Of a stretch of 64,000 nt of DNA, positions 9,331 through 17,315 are shown piece after piece; position 1 is the stretch's first letter, and each line of letters begins with the position of its first letter. The translations under genes and the position numbers were made by a program. A model generated the notes under the pieces. That model saw nothing but the letters and a program-made list of their open reading frames with translations. It had not been told where the DNA came from and searched no databases. This DNA comes from Treponema sp. (GTDB taxonomy: Bacteria; Spirochaetota; Spirochaetia; Treponematales; Treponemataceae), in contig JAFUDX010000028.1 in assembly GCA_017464425.1 (NCBI GenBank), forward strand, positions 93,827 to 157,826. The letters run 5' to 3'.

Positions 9331-9891
9331 TTAGACCTCCATATCTGCCTTTGAGCCGACCGCCCGTTCCTCAACTTCAAGAGTTCCGTCCGCGCCTTCA
9401 AACATTTCAAGTTCATCGTCCGTCGCAAAAGTTCCGTCGGGAATCTGCATTGCGCGGACATTCCAAGTCCACGAGACAGCCCACATCGAAATGTTTATGC
9501 TGTCGAGCGTTCCTGTATACAGATTTTCTGCTTCGATGTCCGTGACATCAGTTCCATTGTACTTTGATTCGTTGGGTATGCTTCTGATAACAGGGATTAA
9601 AAGTGAAGTGAGTTTCAGCCCTTCGTCGTAGATTCTGTCCGCGTTGTTCGCGCGGCTCAGTACCCAACTCACGAAACGGCAAGCGGAGTTGTCCGTTCCC
9701 TCGCCGTCGTTTATCTGCATAAGGGAAGTGAGAATCGCGGGGGATTGTGTCGCAAGCCGTCTGATTTCCGATTCGGTGAACCGCCCCGCGTGTGCGGCGA
9801 CTTTCAGAGTCTTGTATTTTGATTTCGGGAAGTTCTTCTCAATCAGACCGACCGCCTCGTTACGAATGTCAAGATAACTGTATTTGCTCAC
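9331..9891 (-). CDS. Tail completion protein, DUF1834 (Mu gp37-like)
   Basis: A 186-residue protein of the Mu gp37 (DUF1834) family, a head-tail joining or tail-terminator component. A GTG at 9891-9889 is chosen as start: it overlaps the stop of the upstream gene (TTGTGA), has AAAGGCGGGG before it, and gives the family-like beginning SKYSYLDIRNE. Longer frames upstream in this register are low-complexity Arg-rich shadow sequence. The C-terminal end is acidic. Confidence 0.8.
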   Translation of the reverse strand: MSKYSYLDIRNEAVGLIEKNFPKSKYKTLKVAAHAGRFTESEIRRLATQSPAILTSLMQINDGEGTDNSACRFVSWVLSRANNADRIYDEGLKLTSLLIPVIRSIPNESKYNGTDVTDIEAENLYTGTLDSINISMWAVSWTWNVRAMQIPDGTFATDDELEMFEGADGTLEVEERAVGSKADMEV

Positions 9892-10352
9892 AAGCCCCGC
9901 CTTTCTAAGAATCCGAGTATGATTCCGACAATCTCTGTCTTGTCGTCCGCGCTCAATCCGATGTAGGTTCGCGCGGGAATGTTTTTCCACATATAGCCGT
10001 ATTGATGCACTGCGGCATAGATTTTTGTCGCGCCGACCAATACGCTCCACGAGCCGACTTCTTGTGTCAGCGAATCCATCAGTCCGCCCTGCCGCCACAA
10101 AATGCCGTTGTATGGGTTCGCCGTTCCGAACTTCCGTTTGTAGTAATCTTTTGTGGATTGGGCGATGTCCGCCCAATCGTCACCGTCGGGCGTTTTCTTT
10201 TCCGCAAACCTGTCTTTTGTCTGCGTTATCATTTCTTCACCGACAGAGCCAAGCAAGTCTTTCCGCTCGCTTGGTGTCAGTGCCATTTTGTTGAGCCGCG
10301 AGCATAATGCCCGCAACTCGTCAAATCCTATTTCTACAACCGCGCCCGCCAC
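9888..10352 (-). CDS. Phage virion morphogenesis protein (Mu gpG-like)
   Basis: A 154-residue protein of the virion morphogenesis / tail completion S family. Family features seen are TKDRFAEKKTPDGDDWADI in the first third and the HQYGYMWKNIPARTYIGL segment near the end. Its role is tail completion or head-tail connection. In Mu the homologue lies just before the protease gene; here it lies after the gp36-like gene, so the head-tail gene order is rearranged. Confidence 0.85.
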   Translation of the reverse strand: MAGAVVEIGFDELRALCSRLNKMALTPSERKDLLGSVGEEMITQTKDRFAEKKTPDGDDWADIAQSTKDYYKRKFGTANPYNGILWRQGGLMDSLTQEVGSWSVLVGATKIYAAVHQYGYMWKNIPARTYIGLSADDKTEIVGIILGFLERRGL

Positions 10353-10792
10353 TAGAACAGCCGTCCTTTTTTGAAAAAGCGTGTTTCGGGTATGCCCTGC
10401 GATTCGTCCGCCTCAACGACGAAACTCTCTTGCAAGCCAGGACCCGAAAGCCCGCCCTTGTATTCCTTGTCGATTTTTTCGATAAGGCTCATGGTTGTCT
10501 TGAACCACTCCCGCTCGTCCTCGCTTGACGAAACCGTGTCGGTCAGTTTGTGCCGAGCGATGTCAGCGCAGAATGAGCGGATAGCCGCGTCGAACTGCGG
10601 CGGGATTACATCGCGAATGTCGCCCGTTTCCTCGTCCAAGAGCCACGGCAACTGTGCCACGATGATTCCCGTCGCATCAGCAAGCGCGATTTCCACACGC
10701 GCTGTGTCGAGCGTTTCGCCGTCCTCCGCGAGCGGGAGCGTCGCGGCGGGCAACCGTTCTTCAAGTTGCCCGACCGTCAAGAGCGTTCTCAT
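10352..10792 (-). CDS. DUF1320 protein (Mu gp36-like, head-tail connector)
   Basis: A 146-residue member of DUF1320, the Mu gp36 family, thought to act at the head-tail joint. The N-terminus is hydrophobic and helical (MRTLLTVGQLEERLPAATLP), followed by the family pattern around DAAIRSFCADIARHKLTD. Start overlaps the upstream stop (ATGA-type coupling). Confidence 0.85.
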   Translation of the reverse strand: MRTLLTVGQLEERLPAATLPLAEDGETLDTARVEIALADATGIIVAQLPWLLDEETGDIRDVIPPQFDAAIRSFCADIARHKLTDTVSSSEDEREWFKTTMSLIEKIDKEYKGGLSGPGLQESFVVEADESQGIPETRFFKKGRLF

Positions 10793-11250
10793 TTCGCGCC
10801 CTTGACTTCAATCCACTTGTCGCCCTTGATCCGCTCTACGCAGTCTTCGGGGACTTCGTAGTCGGCGAAAACCTTTGTGAGCGTAAGCCCGCAACGGTGG
10901 TAGTGCGGCGTGTGGCTCTTGTGGCGGAGCGTCATCGTGACCGTCTTTGCCGCCGTTTCGGTTTTGCCCGCATCGTCCGATTTGCCGCCGCCTTTTTCGC
11001 TGGCGGGCGGAAGTTCGGGAACGGCAGGGGCAGACGGTGCTGCGCCGTTATCTGCGTTGTTGCTTCCCGCGTTCGTGTCGCCGTTCGGCGGCTCCGTCGT
11101 GGCGAGCTGTGCGGTGTCGGCGTTCTGCTGTGTATCAGCGGGCTGAACAGTTGCAGGGGTCGCCGTGTCGGTTTTCTGCTCGTCGCCGTTGGCGGCGGGT
11201 GTCTGTGAATCAGCGGACTGGTTCTTGTTCTGCTTATTGTTGTTTCCCAT
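10789..11250 (-). CDS. Mu gp35 / HI1506-like protein
   Basis: A 153-residue protein. The first 95 residues are Gln/Asn/Thr/Ala-rich and look disordered. The last 50 residues form a compact domain (KSHTPHYHRCGLTLTKV, then a VPEDCVERIKGDKW segment) like the C-terminal domain of Mu gp35 / HI1506-related proteins. It lies directly after the major head gene, as in Mu, and may be a capsid decoration or connector protein. Confidence 0.75.
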   Translation of the reverse strand: MGNNNKQNKNQSADSQTPAANGDEQKTDTATPATVQPADTQQNADTAQLATTEPPNGDTNAGSNNADNGAAPSAPAVPELPPASEKGGGKSDDAGKTETAAKTVTMTLRHKSHTPHYHRCGLTLTKVFADYEVPEDCVERIKGDKWIEVKGAK

Positions 11251-11262
11251 TCTGCGTTCTCC

Positions 11263-12186
11263 TTATGCAAGCCACGGGTTGACGATGAGTTCAATCTTGT
11301 TGTAGTTGGTGTTGCCCGCGCCGTTGTCAAGCACGGTGCGCTTCAAGATTTTTTCTGCCGCGCTCTGCAAGCTCGGCGGAACGACAAGTGCGGTCGGGCG
11401 CATTCCCATCGGGTCGCCGCCGTCGCGCTTGAAACTCTGCATGAGTTCATACGCCTTTTCAAAAGCCGTGTCGTCCAAGTCTGCTTTAGATGCGACTGCC
11501 TGCTGCCAAAGCCCGTAGCCACGGCTTCCGCGATAGCGGATTCCGTACAGATACTGGTCTTTCATAAACACGGTGTTGTTCTGAGTGTCCGTGATGGCTT
11601 CCAACTCAAAGCCCGTGCGGTGCTGAACGATGAGCGGCTTGATTTCGCGCCCCAAAGCAAGCAAGAACCACGGCGTTCCGTTGTCCGAAGCCGTCTTTTT
11701 GTAGATGTTTGAGACAAGGCTTGCCGTTCCCGTGCCGTCCGTATTCGGATAGACGGGATGCTCGTCGTCAAAGAAATTCTGACCGTCATAGCAAGTGTTT
11801 GAAAAACCGTTCTGAAGAAGTTTCGCGACCTCGCGGTCAAGGAAGTCACTCGTTTCCTGTCCCATAGCGCGTGAAATGGTCGCGTACTGTTCGAGATTGT
11901 CATCTTCGATGTCCGTGCGCTGAACGCCGAGCGTTGCTTCGTACAGTTCGTTCGTAATCTGATAGCTTGCTTCTGACAAGTCTTTGATGACACGGTCGCC
12001 GACCCATTTGCGCATCTGCGGGAATTTTGAAAGCCACCCGTATGTGTTTGATGCGCTTGATGATTTGATTTCGGTCGCAAGTTTTTTGTAGACCGATTCC
12101 GCGTTTGCCTTTTCAAAGGCGAGTTTGAATTCCCCACGAACAGTGGTGCGAAGATTGTTCAATGTCTGATTGCTGACGATTGCCAT
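11263..12186 (-). CDS. Major head (capsid) protein, Mu gpT-like
   Basis: A 307-residue protein of the Mu-like prophage major head subunit family (Mu gpT). Visible family segments are the N-terminal TLNNLRTTVRGEFKLAFEKA, the YGWLSKFPQMRKWVGDR block and the GYGLWQQAVASKAD region. It follows the protease/scaffold gene with start and stop overlapping by one base, the typical coupling for capsid genes. Confidence 0.95.
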   Translation of the reverse strand: MAIVSNQTLNNLRTTVRGEFKLAFEKANAESVYKKLATEIKSSSASNTYGWLSKFPQMRKWVGDRVIKDLSEASYQITNELYEATLGVQRTDIEDDNLEQYATISRAMGQETSDFLDREVAKLLQNGFSNTCYDGQNFFDDEHPVYPNTDGTGTASLVSNIYKKTASDNGTPWFLLALGREIKPLIVQHRTGFELEAITDTQNNTVFMKDQYLYGIRYRGSRGYGLWQQAVASKADLDDTAFEKAYELMQSFKRDGGDPMGMRPTALVVPPSLQSAAEKILKRTVLDNGAGNTNYNKIELIVNPWLA

Positions 12187-12683
12187 TACTTACCTGCCTC
12201 TTTGATTTTCTGCCATTCTTCTTCCGTGTAGCCCATAGAAGAAGCAAACTTTTTTTCTGCCGCGTTCAGCTCGACTGATTCGCCGTTCGCGGGTGCTTTG
12301 TCGGGAACTTGCGCCCCGCCATTGATTGACGGAGAAGCCGCCATAATCTTTTCAAACTGCGCAAGTCCGTCCTGTGTCGCGCAAAGTTCCATATAGACAT
12401 CTTTGCTTGCGGGCGCAATCTTGCCGTCCTTCACAGCCTGTTCAACGGCTGCCGTTGCCTTTTCTTTGAGGCTTGCCGCGTTCAGTTCGGCAAGCTCTCT
12501 CTCCGCCTTTTCCGCGCGTTGCTGTGCGGCGGTAAGGTCGGCTCTCGGCGCATAGGCGGCAAGGTCTACCGTCTTGCTCTGTGCGCTGTTCAGCTCGGTT
12601 TTGAGCTGCGCGATTGCCGCGAGCGCGTCTTGGACTGTCGCCGTTTCGGGAATGCCCAAAGCGGCGCAAAGTTCTTTATCCAT
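12186..12683 (-). CDS. Scaffold protein from internal in-frame start (Mu gpZ-like)
   Basis: Inside the protease gene, an ATG at 12683 is preceded by GCGGAGGAGAAAAAT, the best ribosome site of this gene, and gives a 165-residue protein identical to the protease C-terminus. It is almost all helix and coiled coil (repeated AEKAERELAEL-type sequence). In Mu the scaffold Z is made from an internal start of gene I in the same way, so this is a likely separate scaffold product. Confidence 0.75.
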   Translation of the reverse strand: MDKELCAALGIPETATVQDALAAIAQLKTELNSAQSKTVDLAAYAPRADLTAAQQRAEKAERELAELNAASLKEKATAAVEQAVKDGKIAPASKDVYMELCATQDGLAQFEKIMAASPSINGGAQVPDKAPANGESVELNAAEKKFASSMGYTEEEWQKIKEAGK

Positions 12684-13169
12684 ATTTTTCTCCTCCGCAG
12701 TCTCCTGCGATGAATTTAATGCGGGATTGTCAAGGTTGGGATTGTTGGTGAGCGCGGCGCGTAGAATCTCCAAAATGTTCCCGTCCTTGTCGCGTGTGAA
12801 AACGGGGCTGATGTAGCGGTATTCCCTGTTCGCCACGGCTTGCTCCCCGCGCGAGTTCCACTCCACATCCGCCCAAGTCGAGCCGTCGGCTTCGACCGTG
12901 AAATTCTTGAACCATCCGAGCGCGGGGGCTTGCCCGCCTTTCGGAGCGGCAAGGTCGGTCGAGTGGTTCTCGTCGATGACACAGCCGTTCTTTACGGTCA
13001 CGCGGCTGCTCGCGTTCATCTTGGCGCAGAGCGCGGCGGGGTCGCTGTTCTTCCAGTGGCGACCGTCAACGCCGCAGATTTCCGCCCCTGCGGGCAGAAT
13101 CTGAATGCGGCTCGGAACTTCCCCGTCCGCCGCGTTGAGGCATAAAAAAAGGCTGTCAGTAACTTTCAT
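12186..13169 (-). CDS. Prohead protease (Mu gpI-like) with in-frame scaffold
   Basis: A 327-residue protein of the Mu gpI family, a serine protease that matures the prohead. The N-terminal half has the family pattern (RIQILPAGAEICGVDGRHW, then WADVEWNSRGEQA and YRYISPVF). The C-terminal half is a helical, charged scaffold part. The ATG at 13169 is the first base of the loop of a perfect terminator-type hairpin, so this gene's translation and transcription are probably regulated together. It is the first gene of the leftward late arm. Confidence 0.9.
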   Translation of the reverse strand: MKVTDSLFLCLNAADGEVPSRIQILPAGAEICGVDGRHWKNSDPAALCAKMNASSRVTVKNGCVIDENHSTDLAAPKGGQAPALGWFKNFTVEADGSTWADVEWNSRGEQAVANREYRYISPVFTRDKDGNILEILRAALTNNPNLDNPALNSSQETAEEKNMDKELCAALGIPETATVQDALAAIAQLKTELNSAQSKTVDLAAYAPRADLTAAQQRAEKAERELAELNAASLKEKATAAVEQAVKDGKIAPASKDVYMELCATQDGLAQFEKIMAASPSINGGAQVPDKAPANGESVELNAAEKKFASSMGYTEEEWQKIKEAGK

Positions 13170-13179
13170 ACTGACAGCC
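13144..13179 (-). terminator. Perfect intrinsic terminator overlapping the protease start codon
   Basis: On the minus strand, GGCTGTCAGT pairs perfectly with ACTGACAGCC (10 bp), followed by seven T. The nine-base loop is ATGAAAGTT, so it starts exactly with the protease start codon. The stem also contains the only SD-like bases (TAGG). The hairpin can thus both stop transcripts coming from mor and hide the start site of the first late gene. Confidence 0.8.
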
Positions 13180-13215
13180 TACTTCATTTTCTGACCGCAC
13201 ATAGTTTAACCGCCG

Positions 13216-13683
13216 TTACAATTCGTCGAACAGGCTCGGTTGCTTCGCCTCGCGTTGCAGTTCCACCGCCCGCGCCCGCAGTCGGTAAATCTGCGTGAAT
13301 GTGATTTTGTACTCGCGGCACAGTTCGCCACGGCTCTCGTCCGTGCCGTCATACCGCTCGTAAATCTCCTTCGCCACCTCGTCGCGGAACGCCCGCGATT
13401 CTTGCGGAATGTACACCTGTACACCGCCGAACTGTGACATAATCGTGTCGAGCATTGTTTCAGCCGTTCCGTCACCGACCGCATCGGCAAGGATTCCGAA
13501 AAGCTGCTCCGCCGTCTTTGAGTTGTCGCGCTTGAACTTCGGAAGGAAAATCATCTGACCGCCGTAATACTGGCAGATTGCGCGGATTCCCTTCACCGCA
13601 GTTTCATGCTCGCCCTTGCCGAGCCGCGCGGAACAGGAAGCGACCATTTCGCTCGCAAGGTTCAGTTCATTTCCCATCGGCAC
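13216..13683 (-). CDS. mor: Mor-family middle/late transcription activator
   Basis: A 155-residue protein of the Mor/C family that activates Mu middle and late promoters. The family core is present: QFGGVQVYIPQ, then FRDEVAKEIYERYDGT and a helix-turn-helix ending in the ITFTQIYRLRARA helix. It is the only Mor/C-like gene in the window, so one protein may do the work of both Mor and C. It overlaps the gemA-like gene and is followed after a short gap by the terminator at the protease start. Confidence 0.88.
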   Translation of the reverse strand: MPMGNELNLASEMVASCSARLGKGEHETAVKGIRAICQYYGGQMIFLPKFKRDNSKTAEQLFGILADAVGDGTAETMLDTIMSQFGGVQVYIPQESRAFRDEVAKEIYERYDGTDESRGELCREYKITFTQIYRLRARAVELQREAKQPSLFDEL

Positions 13684-14113
13684 TCTCCTTGTGGTCGGGG
13701 TTCAGCCCCGCGTCCGCCATCATCTTTCGCAGGGCGGTGATGACTTTCTGCGCGGCTGTCGCATCCATAAAGCGCGGGTGGTCTGCTCCCGTTATCCGTT
13801 TTATGAACTGGTACAAGGCTCGGTCGGATTTGTTGCGGGCGACCAGTTCCCACATTCCCTTGATATAGTCCATCTGCTCTTTGCTCGTGTCCCACCCAAG
13901 TTCGCTTTCTTTGGTCGCAAGTTTCTTCACGCGGAAGCCGAGTTTCTTCATTGCTTTCAGAACCTCGTCCAGTTCAAAGAGCGACATTTCGGCGCAGCTT
14001 ATTTTCTTCGTCGTGCTTTCCAAGACGGCGCGGTAGTCCTCTTCCGAAAGCCCGATTTGCGACTTTGCGATGTGGATTAACTGGATAGTTTTTGACCTGT
14101 TGATTTTCCCCAT
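13667..14113 (-). CDS. GemA-like regulatory protein (DUF1018, Mu gp16)
   Basis: A 148-residue protein of DUF1018, the Mu GemA/gp16 family (in Mu, GemA alters host gene expression and supercoiling). The ATG at 14113 is chosen for its AGGAG site (TCTAGGAGTGAAAAA) and the family-like start MGKINRSKTIQLIHIAKSQI. The MDYIKGMW and RNKSDRALYQFIKRI blocks are also typical. It lies just after a terminator and overlaps mor. Confidence 0.85.
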   Translation of the reverse strand: MGKINRSKTIQLIHIAKSQIGLSEEDYRAVLESTTKKISCAEMSLFELDEVLKAMKKLGFRVKKLATKESELGWDTSKEQMDYIKGMWELVARNKSDRALYQFIKRITGADHPRFMDATAAQKVITALRKMMADAGLNPDHKESADGK

Positions 14114-14131
14114 TTTTTCACTCCTAGACCG

Positions 14132-14183
14132 CCAAGAAAACACCCCGCCACGCGCGTTTGCAGTAGTGCGAAACGGGGTGTCT
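14132..14183 (-). terminator. Intrinsic terminator between early genes and gemA-mor
   Basis: On the minus strand ACACCCCG (14181-14174) pairs with CGGGGTGT (14148-14141), followed by TTTTCTT. It comes directly after the ribbon-helix-helix gene and before gemA, so early transcripts from the central promoter may stop here unless read-through occurs. Confidence 0.65.
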
Positions 14184-14187
14184 TAAT

Positions 14188-14514
14188 TTATTTGATACTT
14201 TTCCCGAACCGTGCCTTTTGTGCCTCTGTGAGCGGATTTCTCTGCATCACGCTTTCCATCGCGAAAGTGGCGAAAGAAGCGATTGAGCCGAAGTGTTTCT
14301 GCTCGACATATCCCGAAAGGTCGCTGTAATTCGTAATGTCGACGAGGATTCTTTTCCGCTCGCCGCTTGCCGTTCCGTTCGCAAGAATCGTTTTCACCAG
14401 TTCGCTTTTCACGAAGGCAGTCGCGCGGAGTCCCTGCTCCTCAGCCATGCCTTCCAAAACTTTGAACTGCTCGTCCGAAATTACGATTGAAATTCTTTTC
14501 CCACCCATTGCCAT
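14188..14514 (-). CDS. Ribbon-helix-helix-like DNA-binding protein
   Basis: A 108-residue basic protein. Its first 45 residues (KRISIVISDEQFKVLEGMAE) have the beta-strand plus two-helix pattern of CopG/Arc-type ribbon-helix-helix repressors; the rest is helical. It is the last gene before the terminator at 14132-14183, so it may be a regulator of the middle operon. I cannot assign it to a Mu gene. Confidence 0.6.
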   Translation of the reverse strand: MAMGGKRISIVISDEQFKVLEGMAEEQGLRATAFVKSELVKTILANGTASGERKRILVDITNYSDLSGYVEQKHFGSIASFATFAMESVMQRNPLTEAQKARFGKSIK

Positions 14515-14523
14515 ATCTCCCTG

Positions 14524-14703
14524 CTAAAAAAGTTTCGGCTGAACTCTGTCCAGCATATTTTTCTCGCGGTCGGCAAGAGCCGCGTCCACTTGCTTTTCAA
14601 GACTTTTGCAGACCGCCAAGTCCGACGGAGCGCGTGTCTTGAAATACTTGACCTGTGCGGCTCGCATACATTTCACCAAGTCCGCGAATTGTCCTACAGT
14701 CAT
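14524..14703 (-). CDS. Small hypothetical early protein (59 aa)
   Basis: An ATG at 14703 opens a 59-residue frame ending at 14524, filling the gap between the MuB-like gene and the ribbon-helix-helix gene. The product is helical and charged (MTVGQFADLVKCMRAAQ, LEKQVDAALADREKNML). Codon use matches its neighbours. No family is recognised. Confidence 0.65.
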   Translation of the reverse strand: MTVGQFADLVKCMRAAQVKYFKTRAPSDLAVCKSLEKQVDAALADREKNMLDRVQPKLF

Positions 14704-14712
14704 ACGCGCCCC

Positions 14713-15570
14713 CTACAATGAGTTCACGACATCTTGGTCTACTTTTTCCGCGCCAAGTTCGGCGGCTTGGTTCATCGCCAGTCGTACCAAGTTGTTTATT
14801 GAAAGCGGGTAGCCCACGCTGTAGACCACGCCCCGCCGTGTCTGCTTGCGGAGTTTCTCGGCGATTGCCTCACAGCCGTCGTCGGTTATGATGCCCGCGC
14901 GTTCCTTGCCGAGCCGCTTGAACTTGATGTCAAGGTATTTTGCGATTTCCTCGCCCGTGCCGAGCGGTTTCAGTTCCAAGATTTCAATGCGGCGGATGAC
15001 CTCGCGGGCTTCCCAGTTCTGCGATTCGTCAAGTTTCGCTTTCATTTCCGTCTGCCCGATAAGAACGATGGAGAGCAGTTTCTTGAAGCCGTCTTCCAGT
15101 TCCCAAAAGCGTTTGAGGTATTTGAGCGTCCAAATGTTAAGGTCGTGGGCTTCCTCAATCATCAGAACATGGTTGTAGCCCGCGCGTGAGCTGTTGGTAA
15201 GGATGCGCTCCACTTGGCGCGACTTCGCTTCAAGTGTTCGCTTGGGCTTTTCTGCCGAGCAGTCCTGTATGATTGCGTCGCAGATTGCGCTTGTGGTGAG
15301 CCGCCCCTTGTCGATGGAGCGCGGTGAGATGATTTTGACTTTCTGCCCCTCGCTCTGAATTCTGTCCATCGCGTAGCGGCGGATTGTCGTCTTGCCGCTC
15401 CCCGATTCGCCGAGCAGGGCGACCATGCCGCCCGCCTTTGCGGTCTGGTGAAGGAACTCCGCAATAAAGCGGGTTTCGTCTGTGAGGAAGACATCATCCG
15501 CTTTGGTGACATCTCCCGTGAACGGGTCTTGGAAAAGCCCGAATTTTTTGTACGCTTTCATCGTCAGCAT
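14713..15570 (-). CDS. MuB-like AAA+ target-selection ATPase
   Basis: A 285-residue ATPase of the MuB / ExeA-like group that binds target DNA and stimulates the transposase. Walker A is GESGSGKT (about residues 54-61), Walker B is VLMIEEAHD and is followed by a sensor region VLIGQTEMK. Start at 15570 has AGGAGAAAATT before it. It follows the MuA-like gene directly in the early operon, as in Mu. Confidence 0.9.
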   Translation of the reverse strand: MLTMKAYKKFGLFQDPFTGDVTKADDVFLTDETRFIAEFLHQTAKAGGMVALLGESGSGKTTIRRYAMDRIQSEGQKVKIISPRSIDKGRLTTSAICDAIIQDCSAEKPKRTLEAKSRQVERILTNSSRAGYNHVLMIEEAHDLNIWTLKYLKRFWELEDGFKKLLSIVLIGQTEMKAKLDESQNWEAREVIRRIEILELKPLGTGEEIAKYLDIKFKRLGKERAGIITDDGCEAIAEKLRKQTRRGVVYSVGYPLSINNLVRLAMNQAAELGAEKVDQDVVNSL

Positions 15571-15588
15571 AATTTTCTCCTTTGGCTG

Positions 15589-17313
15589 TTATGCCAGTCT
15601 TGCGGCATTCGTGCCGCCCGTATATTCTGCGACCAAATCATCGACAAGCTGTGCGGGAACTCCGTCGGGATATTCCTTTTTCAGACTTGCGATGAACCCG
15701 TCGGGAAGGTAGCCCGCCCGTGCCTTGAACCGCTTCGCCATCTCCACCGCGCTGATAAGAATGTCGTGGACTTCCACAGTGCCAGCGGCAATCTCAATCT
15801 GCTTGCCCGTCTGTGTCTTGAACCACGGGCTTTCTTCCGTGCGGATAAGGCTGTGCGTTTTGAAGCCCTGTCCGTCCGTGACCTTTGCGAAAGGAACATC
15901 CGCCGTGCCGCCCGAAGCGGCGAGTTCGGCGAGCGCCTTTGTGTTCTTCTCGCGGAGCGTGTCGGGCTGGCTCTTGTATTCCTGTCCGAACACGGGCGCG
16001 GCAAGGTCAAAGCCGACTTCGTTGTACTCAATCGGCTTCACTTCAAAACTCACGATTTCGCGCTGTGCGTTCTCGTAGGAAACGAGCGCGAGCGCGTCAT
16101 CGGAAACAAGAATCGGCTGAACATTCACCGTCATTCCCACCATGATGTCGGGAAGGTGTGAAAGGCTGTAGCGTGTGGCAGTCTTCCGCTTCGGGTGTAC
16201 GAAGCTGATTGCAAGGTCTCCGCCGACCGTGCGCACCTGTACGCCCGTGGTGAAGATTTGGCGGCAGATTTCCTCGTCGGGAAGTTCGCGCAGCTGCTCT
16301 TTTTCAATCCAGTTCCAAATCTGCGTTCTGCTCCCGATTTTGCGACCCGCCCGCGTGATTCTCGTGTCGCGGTGTTCAAGCATGTTCGCGTTGAATGCCG
16401 CGCACCACCGTTCTGCCGCGTCGTTCAGTTCTTCGATTGAGCCGACTTCTTCAAGTCTCAAAAGACTTTCAAACTGCCGCTCTACAATGTCATTTGCTTT
16501 TTCAACCTGTCCTTTCGCCCGCGGGTTTCCTGGCAGGTGCGGCTTTGTTTCCACGCGCAGGGCTTTGAGTGCGTTCGTGACAGGCTTTGAGATGTTGGCA
16601 GAGCCGCAGTCCCAAATCAGCAGTTCGGGCAAGCCGTGGAAGTTGTAGAGCGGGTCTTTTTTCTTCCCCCATGCGTACAGAAGGAAGTCGTACATATTCG
16701 CGGAATTTTCTCCCGCCGCCGCGTAATACTTGACGCAGATTGTCCCCGAATAGTGGTCAGTAAGAACATACCGCCAGCACTTCAAGTTTTCCCTGCCTTC
16801 AAGAAACGGCTTGTTTTTGTAGACCTCATCGTCGCGCAAGAATTTCTGCTTGCCGTTCGGCGCAAAGTACATCAATGCGACAGAGGGGTCTGCAAAATGC
16901 ACTTGGTTCGGATATTCCGTGCGCATTCGCTGATGCGGGCTTGGTTTTGCCGTGCTTTCCGTCGAGAGCGTCCGACTTTTCAATAACCCGCTTAATTGAC
17001 GGTTTCCCACAGGAATATCAAAACCGTTTTGAAGCATTACGCTTCTCGCGTTTTCTACGCTCATTGTTTTTTTGCCGTTCTTACGAAGACTGTTCTGTAA
17101 GAGCGCGGCGACAGTGCTTAAGTTTTCTTCGCTGATGCTTGAACTTCCCGCGTCACACCGCTTCTTGCGATTGCTTTCCCAACCACTTTCTTTCAGTGCA
17201 CGATACGCGCTGTCTTTTCCGAATCCGAATATTCGGCACATTTCGGCTATGACCGCGCCGCGTTCTTTTGCCGTCCGTGCCGCTTTCATTTGCAGAACAA
17301 AATCCTCGTACAC
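15589..17313 (-). CDS. MuA-like DDE transposase
   Basis: A 574-residue DDE recombinase that carries out strand transfer and replicative transposition. An N-terminal helix-turn-helix end-binding part is followed by the RNase H-like core; the catalytic triad is probably the D of LTDHYSG (about residue 184), the D of WDCGSAN (about 234) and the E of GQVEKAN (about 270), with the typical 35-residue D-to-E spacing. A Mu-transposase C-terminal beta-barrel follows. It overlaps nothing and sits two bases from the DUF3102 gene. Confidence 0.93.
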   Translation of the reverse strand: MYEDFVLQMKAARTAKERGAVIAEMCRIFGFGKDSAYRALKESGWESNRKKRCDAGSSSISEENLSTVAALLQNSLRKNGKKTMSVENARSVMLQNGFDIPVGNRQLSGLLKSRTLSTESTAKPSPHQRMRTEYPNQVHFADPSVALMYFAPNGKQKFLRDDEVYKNKPFLEGRENLKCWRYVLTDHYSGTICVKYYAAAGENSANMYDFLLYAWGKKKDPLYNFHGLPELLIWDCGSANISKPVTNALKALRVETKPHLPGNPRAKGQVEKANDIVERQFESLLRLEEVGSIEELNDAAERWCAAFNANMLEHRDTRITRAGRKIGSRTQIWNWIEKEQLRELPDEEICRQIFTTGVQVRTVGGDLAISFVHPKRKTATRYSLSHLPDIMVGMTVNVQPILVSDDALALVSYENAQREIVSFEVKPIEYNEVGFDLAAPVFGQEYKSQPDTLREKNTKALAELAASGGTADVPFAKVTDGQGFKTHSLIRTEESPWFKTQTGKQIEIAAGTVEVHDILISAVEMAKRFKARAGYLPDGFIASLKKEYPDGVPAQLVDDLVAEYTGGTNAARLA

Positions 17314-17315
17314 GG

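Noticed and set aside
9892..10176. Longer N-terminus for the DUF1834 gene
   Set aside because: The extra part is Arg-rich shadow of the gpG-like gene and lacks family likeness; the GTG at 9891 has coupling and a ribosome site.
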